Part shown: in pieces, positions 25,946-38,306 of the stretch
Layout: the number at the start of each line of letters is the position of its first letter
How positions within the stretch are numbered: the first letter of the stretch is position 1
Source: an uncultured Balneolaceae bacterium
GTDB taxonomy: Bacteria > Bacteroidota > Rhodothermia > Balneolales > Balneolaceae
NCBI GenBank assembly: GCA_913057825.1
Contig: CAJXOW010000016.1
Location: 1 to 59,006 of the forward strand
DNA: 59,006 nt
Reading direction: 5' to 3'
Position numbers and translations under genes: made by a program
The notes under the pieces: model-generated
Databases searched by the model: none
The model's input: only the letters and a program-made list of their open reading frames with translations
Told to the model about the DNA's origin: nothing

Positions 25946-26025
25946 AGGTTAGGTATGCTCCTTCAGTTATTGAGTTTTTATTAAATCAGATCTTTGTGCT
26001 GATATGCTAGTAGCTTCAAGCTGCT

Positions 26026-26709
26026 CTAATTGCTGCTGGAAGTCCGGTTTTTGCGGCGTTGGTGTTTAAGTACTTTAGCTTCCACATAGAATACAATTTC
26101 CTCAGCCGTATTCTTGGCCAGATCCCCGATCCGTTCCAGTTTTCGGATGATAGAGAATAGGTACAAGTAGGTTTGAAGGTCATCCGGATCGTCGTCAATA
26201 AGTTCGGCCACCCGTTTGGCCGATTCCCGGTTGATTTCGTTTAGTATTTTATCCCGGGAAAAAATCTTGCGTGACAGGTTGGAATCCTCCGCCTCAAAGG
26301 CATTAAATACCTCATCCAGCATGCCGATGGTATTGTCAAACATCTTATTTAGCTGAAGCGTCTCTATATATTCTTCAGGGATGGGATGTTCAAAATCCAG
26401 CATATAGCGAGCAATGCTTTGTGCATTGTCGCCCATACGCTCCAGGTCGCCACTCAGTTTGAAGGAAGCAAGCACAAAGCGCAAGTCGATTGCAACGGGG
26501 TTGAACAGAGCCAAAATATTCTCGCAGTCCCGATCTATCTTAAGCTCGAGCGCATTCACTCGCCGCTCGTTGTTATCCACTTCATTGGCAAGTTCCTTGT
26601 CAAATTCGAAGACTGCCTGTTTCCCTTTTTTGAGCTGGGAACTGACCAGGCTCATCATTTCAAGCAAGTCTTGTTTGAGTAATTTTAACTCTGTTTCTAA
26701 ATGATTCAT
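26026..26709 (-). CDS. phoU: phosphate-transport regulator PhoU
   Basis: 227 aa, all helical, with the two three-helix bundles of PhoU. The acidic metal-binding patterns are visible (EVDNNERRVNALELKIDRDCENI and the later EDSNLSRKIF region). Family members shut down the Pst transporter and the PhoR kinase when phosphate is sufficient. Its place directly after pstB is standard. No phoR or phoB is in the window. Confidence 0.93.
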   Translation of the reverse strand: MNHLETELKLLKQDLLEMMSLVSSQLKKGKQAVFEFDKELANEVDNNERRVNALELKIDRDCENILALFNPVAIDLRFVLASFKLSGDLERMGDNAQSIARYMLDFEHPIPEEYIETLQLNKMFDNTIGMLDEVFNAFEAEDSNLSRKIFSRDKILNEINRESAKRVAELIDDDPDDLQTYLYLFSIIRKLERIGDLAKNTAEEIVFYVEAKVLKHQRRKNRTSSSN

Positions 26710-26790
26710 GTATTGTAAATTTGAGATATGCTGAAGATTTATTGCTCTCTACCTGTAATCGATAAATAATGACCAATAATGTGACCAACC

Positions 26791-27606
26791 CTAGCCAAAT
26801 CGGCCGGTGATGTATCGCTGGGTCCGCTCTTTTTCAGGGTTGGTAAAGATTTTATTGGTCTTGTCATATTCTTCCAACCCTCCCATGTAAAGAAACGCCG
26901 TTAGGTCGCTAACGCGTCCTGCCTGCTGCATATTATGAGTGACAATGACAATAGTGTAATTTTTTTTCAGCTCATAAATTAAATCCTCAAGTTTTCCGGT
27001 CGATATGGGATCGAGGGCGGAGGTAGGTTCATCCATCAGCAGGATAGAGGGTTTAACAGCCAATGTGCGGGCAATGCAGAGGCGTTGCTGCTGTCCTCCG
27101 GACAGGGATAAAGCCTGGCGGTCAAGATCATCGTTTACTTCATTCCATAAAGTAGCCTGTTTCAGAGATTCCACCACTCGTTCCTCAATTAGATCTTTAT
27201 CTCTAATACCCTGAATTTTCAACCCGTAGGCCACATTTTCATATATCGATTTGGGGAAGGGGTTGGGTTTTTGAAATACCATGCCCACTTTTTTACGCAG
27301 CTCCTCGACCCGTATATGGGGATCATAAATGTTTTCACCGTCGATAAAGACTTCGCCGTTCATGGCAAAGTTGTCGATGTAATCGTTCATACGGTTGAAA
27401 ATCCTCAGCAAGGTAGACTTACCACTACCCGAGGGTCCGATGAAAGCGGTAATCGTATTTTCTTTAATGGTCATCGTGATATCCTTAATGGCGTGAAAAT
27501 TACCATAAAAGATATCCAGGTTGCGAGTGCGAATTTTATCCTTCTTGTTCGCCGTATGAACAGTCTGACCTTTCTTCTGTTTATGTGCCTGTATGTCAAG
27601 CTCCAT
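26791..27606 (-). CDS. pstB: phosphate ABC transporter ATP-binding protein PstB
   Basis: 271 aa. Walker [10 protein letters not shown], signature LSGGQQQRL and Walker [14 protein letters not shown] are all present, with the PstB hallmark [18 protein letters not shown]. It powers high-affinity phosphate uptake with PstA and PstC encoded just upstream. A basic 30-residue N-terminal extension ([16 protein letters not shown]) before the ABC domain is longer than in typical PstB. Confidence 0.97.
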   Translation of the reverse strand: MELDIQAHKQKKGQTVHTANKKDKIRTRNLDIFYGNFHAIKDITMTIKENTITAFIGPSGSGKSTLLRIFNRMNDYIDNFAMNGEVFIDGENIYDPHIRVEELRKKVGMVFQKPNPFPKSIYENVAYGLKIQGIRDKDLIEERVVESLKQATLWNEVNDDLDRQALSLSGGQQQRLCIARTLAVKPSILLMDEPTSALDPISTGKLEDLIYELKKNYTIVIVTHNMQQAGRVSDLTAFLYMGGLEEYDKTNKIFTNPEKERTQRYITGRFG

Positions 27607-27656
27607 GGAGAATCGGGTTATTTAAATAACTGCGGTGTATACGTTGATTTTTTTTA

Positions 27657-28511
27657 TTATCCGAGCTTTTTCTGCCATCGATTTCTAAGGTAAATGGCAA
27701 TACCGTTAATTGAAAATGTTAATATCAGCAATACGATAATCGCGGCGGCTGCATTGATGACAAATTCGTGCTGTGGTCGTGAAACCCAATTGAAAATCTG
27801 AATGGGGAGAACCGTGAATTGGTCCATGGGACTTTGCGGTACGAACGGGACATAGGCCAAAGCACCGATTACAATAAGCGGAGCGGTTTCTCCCACTGCC
27901 CGCGAAATGGCAAGAATGGTTCCCGTAAGTATGCCTCCCATGGCGGCGGGGAGCGTTTGGTTCCAGATCGTTTGCCACTTGGTGGCCCCGAGGGCCATCG
28001 AGGCGTCTTTCTGGGAACTGGGTACTGCGCTGATTGCCTCCCGCGTGGAAACGATAATAATGGGAAGAATAAGCAGGGAGAGGGTAAGACTACCGGCCAG
28101 TACACTGCTTCCGAATTGCATGATTCGTACGAAAACTTCCAGTCCCAACAGTCCGTAAATCACGGAGGGAACCCCCGCCAGGTTGGATATGTTGATTTCC
28201 AGGAAGGTGGCCCACCCGGACTCTTCGGTATATTCCTCGAGATATATGCCGGCTCCAACCCCCAGCGGAAAAGAAATCAGGGTGGTTAAAATCAGAATCC
28301 AAAAGGTACCGATCCAGGCGGTATAGATGCCGGATTGGTCGGCAAATCGGGAGGGAAGGGCCGTTAGAAAATCCCAGCTCAGCCGATTCAGTCCCATGTA
28401 TAGTATAATCGCAATAAAGATAGCAAGTAGTATCAGTCCGAAAAACGTCGCACTGATCCCGAAAACCTGGAAAACCTTGTCTTTTATGCGATTATATCGA
28501 CCTTTACTCAT
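27657..28511 (-). CDS. pstA: phosphate ABC transporter permease PstA
   Basis: 284 aa with six membrane helices. The conserved [15 protein letters not shown] coupling region and [13 protein letters not shown] are typical of PstA. Its start overlaps the end of pstC by 8 bp, so the two permeases are co-translated. It forms the inner-membrane channel with PstC. Confidence 0.95.
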   Translation of the reverse strand: MSKGRYNRIKDKVFQVFGISATFFGLILLAIFIAIILYMGLNRLSWDFLTALPSRFADQSGIYTAWIGTFWILILTTLISFPLGVGAGIYLEEYTEESGWATFLEINISNLAGVPSVIYGLLGLEVFVRIMQFGSSVLAGSLTLSLLILPIIIVSTREAISAVPSSQKDASMALGATKWQTIWNQTLPAAMGGILTGTILAISRAVGETAPLIVIGALAYVPFVPQSPMDQFTVLPIQIFNWVSRPQHEFVINAAAAIIVLLILTFSINGIAIYLRNRWQKKLG

Positions 28512-29385
28512 ATTGTTCCTGGTATCTTCGCTTTATCCAATAGCTGATATTGTTTAAAAGAAATGTAAAAATGAACAGGGTTATACCCGCTGCGAAAATG
28601 GTGTTGTATCCGATTGAGCCATGGGGCACATCTCCCATGCTGACCTGGACGATATAGGCGGTAATCGTCTGAATCGGTACGGTGGGATCCATCGTCAAAC
28701 GAGGTTGGGACCCAGCGGCAATGGCTACAATCATGGTTTCACCGATAGCACGGGAAAATGCCAAAATCACCGAGACGCCGATTCCGGACGAAGCGGCGGG
28801 TACCATAACACGGAATGCCGTCTGCAACCGGGTTGAGCCCATACCGTAGGAGGCCTCCCTGAGTGAATCGGGAACTGCACTGAGGGCATCTTCACTTAGG
28901 GACGACACAAAAGGTATGATCATGATTCCCATAACGATACCCGCTGATAGTGCATTAAACCCGGCCAGATCCATGAATTGTTTTAGAAAAGGCGTTACAA
29001 TCATTAAGGCAAAAAAACCATAAACCACCGTGGGTACCACGGCAAGAATCTCCAGGGCAGGCTTGATAACTTTCCGAAACTTCGGGGCTGCATATTCGTT
29101 TAGATATACCGCTATGGTGAGTCCGATGGGCAACGCCACAATCATGGCAATCAACGTGGTAAGAAATGTCCCGGATAGAAGGGGAAGAATACCGTAATGC
29201 TTGTTCGCAAATAGAGGAGTCCACTGGGTATCGGTGAGGAACTCGATGATGGAGACTTGTTCAAAGAAATTGATTGCCTCAATCAGAAGTACCAGTATAA
29301 TACCCACCGTGGTTAGTATAGTAACCAGGGCACAAAATGCCAGTGCTCCTTCAATAATTCGTTCTTTGGTCCTCATAGATAACAA
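28504..29385 (-). CDS. pstC: phosphate ABC transporter permease PstC
   Basis: 293 aa with six membrane helices and the PstC motif [20 protein letters not shown]. The large loop between helices 1 and 2 ([20 protein letters not shown]) is also typical. It lies 70 bp after pstS, separated from it by a terminator (29405-29440). Confidence 0.95.
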   Translation of the reverse strand: MLSMRTKERIIEGALAFCALVTILTTVGIILVLLIEAINFFEQVSIIEFLTDTQWTPLFANKHYGILPLLSGTFLTTLIAMIVALPIGLTIAVYLNEYAAPKFRKVIKPALEILAVVPTVVYGFFALMIVTPFLKQFMDLAGFNALSAGIVMGIMIIPFVSSLSEDALSAVPDSLREASYGMGSTRLQTAFRVMVPAASSGIGVSVILAFSRAIGETMIVAIAAGSQPRLTMDPTVPIQTITAYIVQVSMGDVPHGSIGYNTIFAAGITLFIFTFLLNNISYWIKRRYQEQYE

Positions 29386-29404
29386 ATGAATTTCTTCTGA
29401 TCAT

Positions 29405-29440
29405 AAAAAAACCGCCAAGAAGCTGCTAACTTGTTGGCGG
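29405..29440 (-). terminator. intrinsic terminator between pstS and pstC
   Basis: On the minus strand CCGCCAACAAG pairs with CTTCTTGGCGG (one mismatch, 7-nt loop) and is followed by TTTTTTT. It should stop part of the transcripts after pstS, giving more binding protein than permease, a common arrangement in binding-protein operons. Confidence 0.8.
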
Positions 29441-29455
29441 GTATTGTATAATCAG

Positions 29456-30427
29456 CTATGAGTCTGAATTTTGAGTGCCGGTTCGCTTTTCAGAAGTTGA
29501 TGAGGTAAAGGATTCAAATTTCTGTTGCTCGACTTTGTACAGTGAGTCGGGCATAGCGACATAACCCACGTCTTTGGCCAGTTTGCCGGCATTTTCAAGA
29601 TAGAAGTTAATGAACTTCTGTATATGTTTCTTTTGAGCAGCATTTTTACGTACGTATATATAAAGCGGCCGAGATAACGGCTTATATTTGTTGCTGGCTA
29701 CGGTTTCGGTAGTAGGCTTGACCGGCTCGCCCTTACCGTCGTCGACCGGTATCAGTCGCAGCTTTTCCTTATTTTCCTCGAAGTAAGCAAGGCCGAAGAA
29801 ACCCAGTCCGTTTACATCATTGGCGATACCCTGTACTAAAACATTGTCGTCTTCACTGGCCGTAAAGTCGCCGCGACTTGCACCGCTTTCGCCAACAATG
29901 ACTTCGGTAAAGTAGTCGTAAGTGCCGGAAGCAACGCCGGGACCATACAAATTCAAGGGTCGGTCAGGCCAGGAAGATCGCACTTCACTCCACTTATTCA
30001 CTTCTTGCTGGGCTTCCGTTCGCCACATCTTCTTTAACTCCGCGACGGTAACATGGTCGACCCAGTCGTTTTTCGGATTAGCGACGACAGCAATGCCGTC
30101 AAAGGCCACTCTTAACTCCAGGTATTCTATATCGTTTTCCTTGGCTGTTTTGATTTCTGAAGCAGAAATTTGCCGGGAGGCGTCGTTGATGGCGGTTTCT
30201 CCCCGTATAAACTTTTTAAAACCACCACCGGTGCCGGAAAGTCCCACCGTAACTCGAACATTGGGGGCAACGGCCCGGAACTCTTCAGCAACAGCTTCAC
30301 TTAGCGGGTACACGGTACTGGAGCCGTCAATTTTTATTCGACCGGACAATTTGTCTTCACCACCGGAACCACAGGAAAGCACTATGAAACTGCCCAGGAA
30401 TAAGAACATGAATAATCTAATGCGCAT
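29456..30427 (-). CDS. pstS: phosphate-binding lipoprotein PstS
   Basis: 323 aa. The lipoprotein signal ends at Cys19 (FIVLSC). The mature protein starts with the PstS pattern IKIDGSSTVYPLSEAVAEEF and includes LSGTGGGFKKF and GVASGTYDYF. The C-terminal part ends with an acidic/Ser-rich tail. It captures phosphate in the periplasm and hands it to PstCA. It is the first gene of the cluster, with a Pho-box-like repeat about 100 bp upstream (30528-30544). Confidence 0.96.
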   Translation of the reverse strand: MRIRLFMFLFLGSFIVLSCGSGGEDKLSGRIKIDGSSTVYPLSEAVAEEFRAVAPNVRVTVGLSGTGGGFKKFIRGETAINDASRQISASEIKTAKENDIEYLELRVAFDGIAVVANPKNDWVDHVTVAELKKMWRTEAQQEVNKWSEVRSSWPDRPLNLYGPGVASGTYDYFTEVIVGESGASRGDFTASEDDNVLVQGIANDVNGLGFFGLAYFEENKEKLRLIPVDDGKGEPVKPTTETVASNKYKPLSRPLYIYVRKNAAQKKHIQKFINFYLENAGKLAKDVGYVAMPDSLYKVEQQKFESFTSSTSEKRTGTQNSDS

Positions 30428-30527
30428 AGGAATATTTTTTAGTTGACCGTAAATTGGCGCTTATATGAATTTGTCGTTAATGAACTTGAATCCATAGCAA
30501 ATATAATATTTGAATATCGATCTAATG

Positions 30528-30544
30528 TTAACAAACTATTAACA
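30528..30544. promoter_or_regulatory. Pho-box-like direct repeat upstream of pstS
   Basis: TTAACA at 30528-30533 and 30539-30544, spaced by 5 bp, is an 11-bp-period direct repeat of the kind bound by PhoB/PhoP-type regulators. The Bacillus PhoP box has this consensus and spacing. It lies about 100 bp upstream of pstS and 125 bp upstream of the divergent SDR gene. Binding by a PhoB homolog is inferred. Confidence 0.55.
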
Positions 30545-30558
30545 TTTACAAGCTGCGA

Positions 30559-30580
30559 ATGGTTTTCGAAGGAAAACCAT
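30559..30580. repeat. perfect 9-bp inverted repeat in the pstS-SDR intergenic region
   Basis: ATGGTTTTC (30559-30567) and GAAAACCAT (30572-30580) flank a 4-base loop. It lies between the Pho-box-like repeat and the divergent SDR gene and could be an operator or an RNA hairpin in the SDR leader. Confidence 0.5.
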
Positions 30581-30669
30581 AAAATTTTTCAGAGGGAACG
30601 TTTTGCAGGGAGAAACTTGTACATGTTATACAAGCATGTAATCATTCAAAAAGACAAAAAAAGAAAAGC

Positions 30670-31389
30670 ATGAATTTAGATCTTCAAGATAAAGTGGTAG
30701 CGGTTACCGGCGGAACTGGGTCATTGGGGACGGCCATTGTACGTATGTTGGTCAACGAGGGAGCCAGGTGTGTTGTTCCATTGCGTGATATGTCGGAATT
30801 GGATGCTTTCCCTTTTAATGATCACGAACAGGTAGCGCTTGTCAAGGGAATCGATTTGGCTGACGAAAACCAGGCAAGATACTTTTTTGATGAATTGGTT
30901 GAGCGTGAGTCCACGCTCTGGGGCAGTGTAAATGCAGCCGGCGGATTTGGAATGGGGAAGCTGGAGCGGACGTCGCTCGATGACTTTGAACATCAAATGC
31001 GAATTAATGTATATACCTGCTACAATAGCTGTCGATCCGCTGTTAAAGCTATGAGGGAAACAGATGGAAAGGGCCGTATAGTCAATATTGCTTCACGTCC
31101 GGCCCTGGAGCCCCGGCAGGGGGAAGGGTTGTCGGCATATACCTCGAGCAAGGCGGCTGTCGCGGCCTTGACAGAGGCATTGGCGGCCGAATTGGTGGAC
31201 GAGGATATCCTGATCAATGCCGTTGCTCCCTCCATTATCGATACCGAACCGAATCGTAATGCTATGCCCGATGCTGACCACGATAAATGGGTGAAACCGG
31301 AAGATATAGCCTCCCACATTTTGTATCTTTTATCCCCGACTAATCGGGTAACTCGCGGAGCTGTAGTGCCTGTTTACGGCAAAAGCTGA
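30670..31389 (+). CDS. short-chain dehydrogenase/reductase
   Basis: 239 aa with a Rossmann fold. The cofactor motif TGGTGSLGTA is near the N terminus, NAAGGFGMG stands in the NNAG position, and the catalytic Ser and YxxxK are in IVNIASRPAL and YTSSKAAVAALT. The substrate is unknown. It is divergent from pstS and shares the intergenic region with the Pho-box-like repeat, but there is no other sign of a phosphate role. Confidence 0.88.
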   Translation: MNLDLQDKVVAVTGGTGSLGTAIVRMLVNEGARCVVPLRDMSELDAFPFNDHEQVALVKGIDLADENQARYFFDELVERESTLWGSVNAAGGFGMGKLERTSLDDFEHQMRINVYTCYNSCRSAVKAMRETDGKGRIVNIASRPALEPRQGEGLSAYTSSKAAVAALTEALAAELVDEDILINAVAPSIIDTEPNRNAMPDADHDKWVKPEDIASHILYLLSPTNRVTRGAVVPVYGKS

Positions 31390-31503
31390 TCACTTTTAAG
31401 TTCTACCGTTTGTTTTGATCAATGAATAAGTAACAAAACAGGTTAACCGACGTTAATGGAACGTTCAGAGTTAATTTAAATAAACCGATTTAACGCTACA
31501 CCG

Positions 31504-32367
31504 ATGACCACACAGAATACTCTTCGTACGGTCTTTCTCATGACGCTGGTTTTTGTCCTTTTTGTTTTTGTAGGATATTTAATCGGCGGGCAAGGCGGCA
31601 TGATTATCGCATTTCTTTTTGCACTGGGCATGAATTTCTTCAGCTATTGGAAGTCCGATAAAATGGTTCTCCGTATGTATAACGCCGAGGAGGTGGACCA
31701 GCAGACAGCGCCAAAATTACACAAGATGGTGAAAGAGCTTGCGGAAGAGGCGGACTTGCCGATGCCCAAGGTTTATATTATCCCCCAGAAACAACCCAAT
31801 GCGTTCGCCACCGGTAGAAATCCGGATCATTCGGCCGTTGCAGTTACGCGCGGAATTATGGATGTACTGGAATGGGATGAACTCAGAGGGGTGCTGGCTC
31901 ACGAGCTGGCTCACATCAAAAACCGCGATATTTTGACTCAAACTATCGTATCAACGGTCGTCGGTGCTATTACCATGCTCGCCCAATTCGCCATATTTAT
32001 TCCTTTTGGAAACAATGACGAAGGGGGTAATCCGCTTGTGGCATTGCTGGTACTTATCCTGGCCCCGGTTGCAGCAAGTATGTTGCACTCAGCCGTAAGC
32101 CGTACCCGGGAATATGAAGCAGATCGAGGGGGTGCGATAATCAGCGGCAATCCGAGAAGTTTGGCCAATGCGCTGAAGAAAATAGAAGCTGCTGCACAAC
32201 AGGTTCCCATGCAGGTTTCGCAGCGTACGGCGCAGTCTACCTCTCATATGTTTCCGGTCAATCCGTTTTCAGGCGGTAAGATGATGCGCCTTTTTTCGAC
32301 CCATCCGCCCACGGAAGAGCGAATCGAAAAACTTAATAAAATGGCCGAAACGGGTGAATACAGTTAA
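31504..32367 (+). CDS. htpX: membrane zinc metalloprotease HtpX
   Basis: 287 aa. Two N-terminal membrane helices (about 10-50) precede the zinc motif HELAH at 133-137; two more hydrophobic segments (about 150-195) follow. The third zinc ligand lies in the EYEADRGG region. HtpX degrades misfolded membrane proteins. Length and motif order are normal. The gene is monocistronic. Confidence 0.95.
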   Translation: MTTQNTLRTVFLMTLVFVLFVFVGYLIGGQGGMIIAFLFALGMNFFSYWKSDKMVLRMYNAEEVDQQTAPKLHKMVKELAEEADLPMPKVYIIPQKQPNAFATGRNPDHSAVAVTRGIMDVLEWDELRGVLAHELAHIKNRDILTQTIVSTVVGAITMLAQFAIFIPFGNNDEGGNPLVALLVLILAPVAASMLHSAVSRTREYEADRGGAIISGNPRSLANALKKIEAAAQQVPMQVSQRTAQSTSHMFPVNPFSGGKMMRLFSTHPPTEERIEKLNKMAETGEYS

Positions 32368-32407
32368 GGTGTATACGGTGGGTTAGTCGGGCTGGATGTC
32401 AGTGGGG

Positions 32408-32959
32408 TTATGCACTGTCTTTTTCGTCGATATATTGATACGGCACGTGGCTTGACAACCAAATGGCGCTTGGCGTGGGATAGAAATCATACCCGTGATG
32501 GTGCATCTCTTCTGCCCGTATGCTTAAAAGTACAGGCTGACCGTGACGACTACCCACTTCTGTGGCTGTGTCTGTATCTACCGAGAGATGCACATAGAGG
32601 CGGTTGCCTGCAACCAGACCCTGTTGCCGGATAGAGTCCAGGTTGTGCGTAGCGGTTCCGTGATATAGCGTTTTGGGTGGTTTTTCTGCTTGATAATCCA
32701 GATTGACCGGAATGGAATGTCCGTAGGTCGCCCGTATTTTTTGCTCGTCATCACTGATTTCAAATCGGGTTTTGTCGCTTTCATGAACCACTTTTAGAAT
32801 AGTGGATCGATCAAGGGCACGACCGTCTTTCCGGGCTTTCCCGATTAACTCATCAATTTCGGCCCAGCCATGTGCGTTGACCTGCAACCCGATTGCCCGG
32901 GGTTGATGACGAAGTAGAAAACTTAAATATTTGCTGATATTGCGGTGTTTTTTGTCCAT
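32408..32959 (-). CDS. kptA: RNA 2'-phosphotransferase (Tpt1/KptA family)
   Basis: 183 aa. The family signature LSFLLRHQP is at the N terminus, a winged-helix part with GWAEIDELI follows, and the NAD-binding half contains TLYHGTATHNLDSI and LYVHLSVD. KptA removes a 2'-phosphate from RNA using NAD, making ADP-ribose 1'',2''-cyclic phosphate. In eukaryotes it acts in tRNA splicing. Bacteria have no matching pathway, so its natural target is uncertain. It is a single gene convergent with htpX. Confidence 0.93.
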   Translation of the reverse strand: MDKKHRNISKYLSFLLRHQPRAIGLQVNAHGWAEIDELIGKARKDGRALDRSTILKVVHESDKTRFEISDDEQKIRATYGHSIPVNLDYQAEKPPKTLYHGTATHNLDSIRQQGLVAGNRLYVHLSVDTDTATEVGSRHGQPVLLSIRAEEMHHHGYDFYPTPSAIWLSSHVPYQYIDEKDSA

Positions 32960-33067
32960 TTTATGAATGTCAGAAGTTTGACAATATCTTGTTTTTGACG
33001 AACTCCCGCCACACCGGATGTAACTTCGCGGGTGATGTATCGCTCTATAAATTAAAATATCATTATA

Positions 33068-33844
33068 ATGATGAAGAAAATAGTCGTTTTACTGATTGCA
33101 GTTGTTGGTTGGACAAACGTAGCGGATTTACAAGCCCAGGATCCTGTTCCTACCAGGATTGTTGTAAGAGCAAAGGCGCATGATGCCAAATTTATCGGTA
33201 CGTCGATGGGAGGCGTGGTAGTGGCTATTCGCAAAGCTAAAACCGGAGCACTGTTGGCCCAGGGATCGATCGAAGGGTCGACGGGCGATACGCAATTGTT
33301 GATGAAGCAGCCTCATGAACGAGGAACGCAATTAAGCCGGGGAGAGGCAGCTAAATTTGATACCACATTGATGCTCCAGGAGCCGGTCTTAGCTACCATC
33401 GAGGCTAAAGGGCCGATGAATCAACCGCAGTCTTCCATTATTACGAGTACCCAGGTTTGGTTGATACCGGGCAAGCACATCGAAGGGGACGGGATTATCC
33501 TGGATTTCCCGGGTTTTGCAGTGGATATCATGGAACCTCGTGCTCATCAATTGTTCAAAAAAGGTCAGGATGTGCCGATTAAAGCAAATGTCGTCATGAT
33601 GTGCGGATGTCCGACGCGACCCGGCGGATTGTGGGATAGCAAACGCTATGAGATGGAAGCCTGGATCTATAAAAATCAGGAACTGGTCGACAAGGTTCCG
33701 ATGGAGTTCAGCGGGCAGACCAGCTTGTATGACGGAACGTATACGCCGCGAAACCCGGGTACCTATGAGGTACACCTGGTGGTGTATGATCAGGACGTAA
33801 ACAACACCGGCGTGGACCGGACTACCTTTATATATGCTGAATGA
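33068..33844 (+). CDS. exported beta-rich protein of unknown function
   Basis: 258 aa with a Sec signal peptide (about 1-23, ending DLQAQ). The mature part looks like two beta-sandwich domains. The second contains MMCGCPTRPGG, a CxC motif that could bind a metal such as copper, and ends with a strand pattern (YEVHLVVYDQDVNNTGVDRTTF) like Ig-type folds. It resembles proteins of the carboxypeptidase-regulatory or CopC-like fold, but no specific family is recognised. It should be periplasmic or secreted. Confidence 0.7.
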   Translation: MMKKIVVLLIAVVGWTNVADLQAQDPVPTRIVVRAKAHDAKFIGTSMGGVVVAIRKAKTGALLAQGSIEGSTGDTQLLMKQPHERGTQLSRGEAAKFDTTLMLQEPVLATIEAKGPMNQPQSSIITSTQVWLIPGKHIEGDGIILDFPGFAVDIMEPRAHQLFKKGQDVPIKANVVMMCGCPTRPGGLWDSKRYEMEAWIYKNQELVDKVPMEFSGQTSLYDGTYTPRNPGTYEVHLVVYDQDVNNTGVDRTTFIYAE

Positions 33845-33860
33845 GGGCTGATTTTTGCTT

Positions 33861-33942
33861 CCTCCCCGTTTCCCTCCAAAGAGTGAAATTGAAGGCGACC
33901 GAGGTGAAAAAACATCCCCCTTTGGAGGGGGAAAGGGGGAGG
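33861..33942. repeat. G/C-tract inverted repeat
   Basis: CCTCCCCGTTTCCCTCCAAAG (33861-33881, given in part) and CTTTGGAGGGGGAAAGGGGG (33920-33939) are near-perfect inverted copies around a 38-nt loop. A third related tract GAGAGGGAAAGGGGAGG lies at 34040-34056. Such purine-tract repeats are common extragenic repeats in Bacteroidota; here they fill the gap between an exported-protein gene and galE and may serve as terminator. Confidence 0.65.
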
Positions 33943-34092
33943 ACCCTACAGTGCAAAACCAGACTCGACCGCACGTTCGGCTGACCTTTATACGAGGGCA
34001 GTGAGGAAGAACTTAGGGTGCAAAACCCGCTAAATCAAAGAGAGGGAAAGGGGAGGCCGTAAAATCACGTATTGTTACATAGGATACCCGTC

Positions 34093-35100
34093 TTAGTACC
34101 CTTTCGGATTCTTTGATTGCCAGTTCCAGGTATCTCGACACATCTCCGCGATGCCCCGTTCGGCTGTCCACCCGAGATCTTTTTCAGCCTTTGAGGGATC
34201 TGCATAGCATTCCGCAATATCTCCGGGACGTCGATCGGTAATGGTATAGGGAATGTCTTTGCCTGAAGCTTCCTTAAAGGCATCGATCATTTCGAGCACA
34301 CTGTATCCTTCACCGGTTCCGAGGTTGTATGTCTCCACGCCGGGGTTTTCTTTCAATTTTTCCAGGGCATCCAGGTGACCCACGCAAAGATCCACTACAT
34401 GGATATAGTCGCGAACACCGGTCCCGTCACGGGTCGGATAATCGTCGCCAAATACTTTCAACTCGTCCAGTTTTCCGACGGCTACTTGGGAGATATAAGG
34501 CATAAGATTGTTGGGAATTCCGGTGGGATCCTCCCCGATTCGACCACTTTCATGGGCACCGACGGGATTGAAGTAACGCAGTAAAATGACATTCCAGCTT
34601 GTGTCCGCCTGGTATACATCGCTCAGTACCTGTTCGACCATTCGTTTAGAATGACCGTAGGGATTGGTCGGTTGAAGCGGAAAATCTTCGGTAATGGGCA
34701 CCTCGTGAGGGTCGCCGTACACTGTTGCAGAAGAACTGAACACAATGTCTTTGACGCCGTGATCATTCATAACTTCACATAAACGAATCGTGCCCGTTAC
34801 ATTGTTATAATAGTAGTAAAGCGGTTTTTCGACCGATTCGCCGACGGCTTTGAGTCCGGCAAAATGTATAACGGATTCGATATCATATTGGCTGAATACC
34901 TCGTCCAGGCCCTCTCGGTCGAGTAAATCGACTTTGTGAAAATGCAGGGATTTGCCGGTGATCTTTTCAACCCGGTTCAGTGCTTCTTTTTTACTGTTAG
35001 CAAGATTATCCACAACGACAACGTCATAGCCGGCATCTAATAATTCGACACAACAGTGACTGCCAATATACCCGGCACCACCAGTTACTAATACGGACAT
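34093..35100 (-). CDS. galE: UDP-glucose 4-epimerase GalE
   Basis: 335 aa. The Rossmann motif GGAGYIGSH (7-15), the catalytic Ser in FSSSATVYG (about 121-129), and YxxxK with Tyr148 and Lys152 are all in place. It interconverts UDP-glucose and UDP-galactose for surface polysaccharide synthesis. It stands alone, with a 267-bp gap to the divergent fpg gene that must hold both promoters; nothing else is recognised there. Confidence 0.96.
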   Translation of the reverse strand: MSVLVTGGAGYIGSHCCVELLDAGYDVVVVDNLANSKKEALNRVEKITGKSLHFHKVDLLDREGLDEVFSQYDIESVIHFAGLKAVGESVEKPLYYYYNNVTGTIRLCEVMNDHGVKDIVFSSSATVYGDPHEVPITEDFPLQPTNPYGHSKRMVEQVLSDVYQADTSWNVILLRYFNPVGAHESGRIGEDPTGIPNNLMPYISQVAVGKLDELKVFGDDYPTRDGTGVRDYIHVVDLCVGHLDALEKLKENPGVETYNLGTGEGYSVLEMIDAFKEASGKDIPYTITDRRPGDIAECYADPSKAEKDLGWTAERGIAEMCRDTWNWQSKNPKGY

Positions 35101-35367
35101 CGGAAAAGTATTTTAATTAAAAAGGAAGTAATATATTTTAGTACACATTATTTTCTGACAGCTCATATGATACAAACTTCAATGTAAAATTTATACTAAA
35201 ATCAGGATCGTATTTCAATAAATTTTATATGTCTCCTCTTGGATGCCTGTATTGACCATTGTTGGAAAGAAAGGGGGGAGAACAGAATATTGCAATCTCA
35301 CCCCAATGAGTATTTTTAACAAGAAATTCACAAGGAGTTAACCCAAACTAAAAAATCACTCATAGCC

Positions 35368-38258
<2,891 letters not shown>

Positions 38259-38306
38259 TTATATCGTTCTGTTTGCTGGGATAAGGTTTGAATAATTAAA
38301 TGGTCA

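Noticed and set aside
30443..30673. 76-aa open frame on the plus strand between pstS and the SDR gene
   Set aside because: It covers the divergent promoter region, Pho-box-like repeat and hairpin and overlaps the SDR start; no start context or protein features support it.
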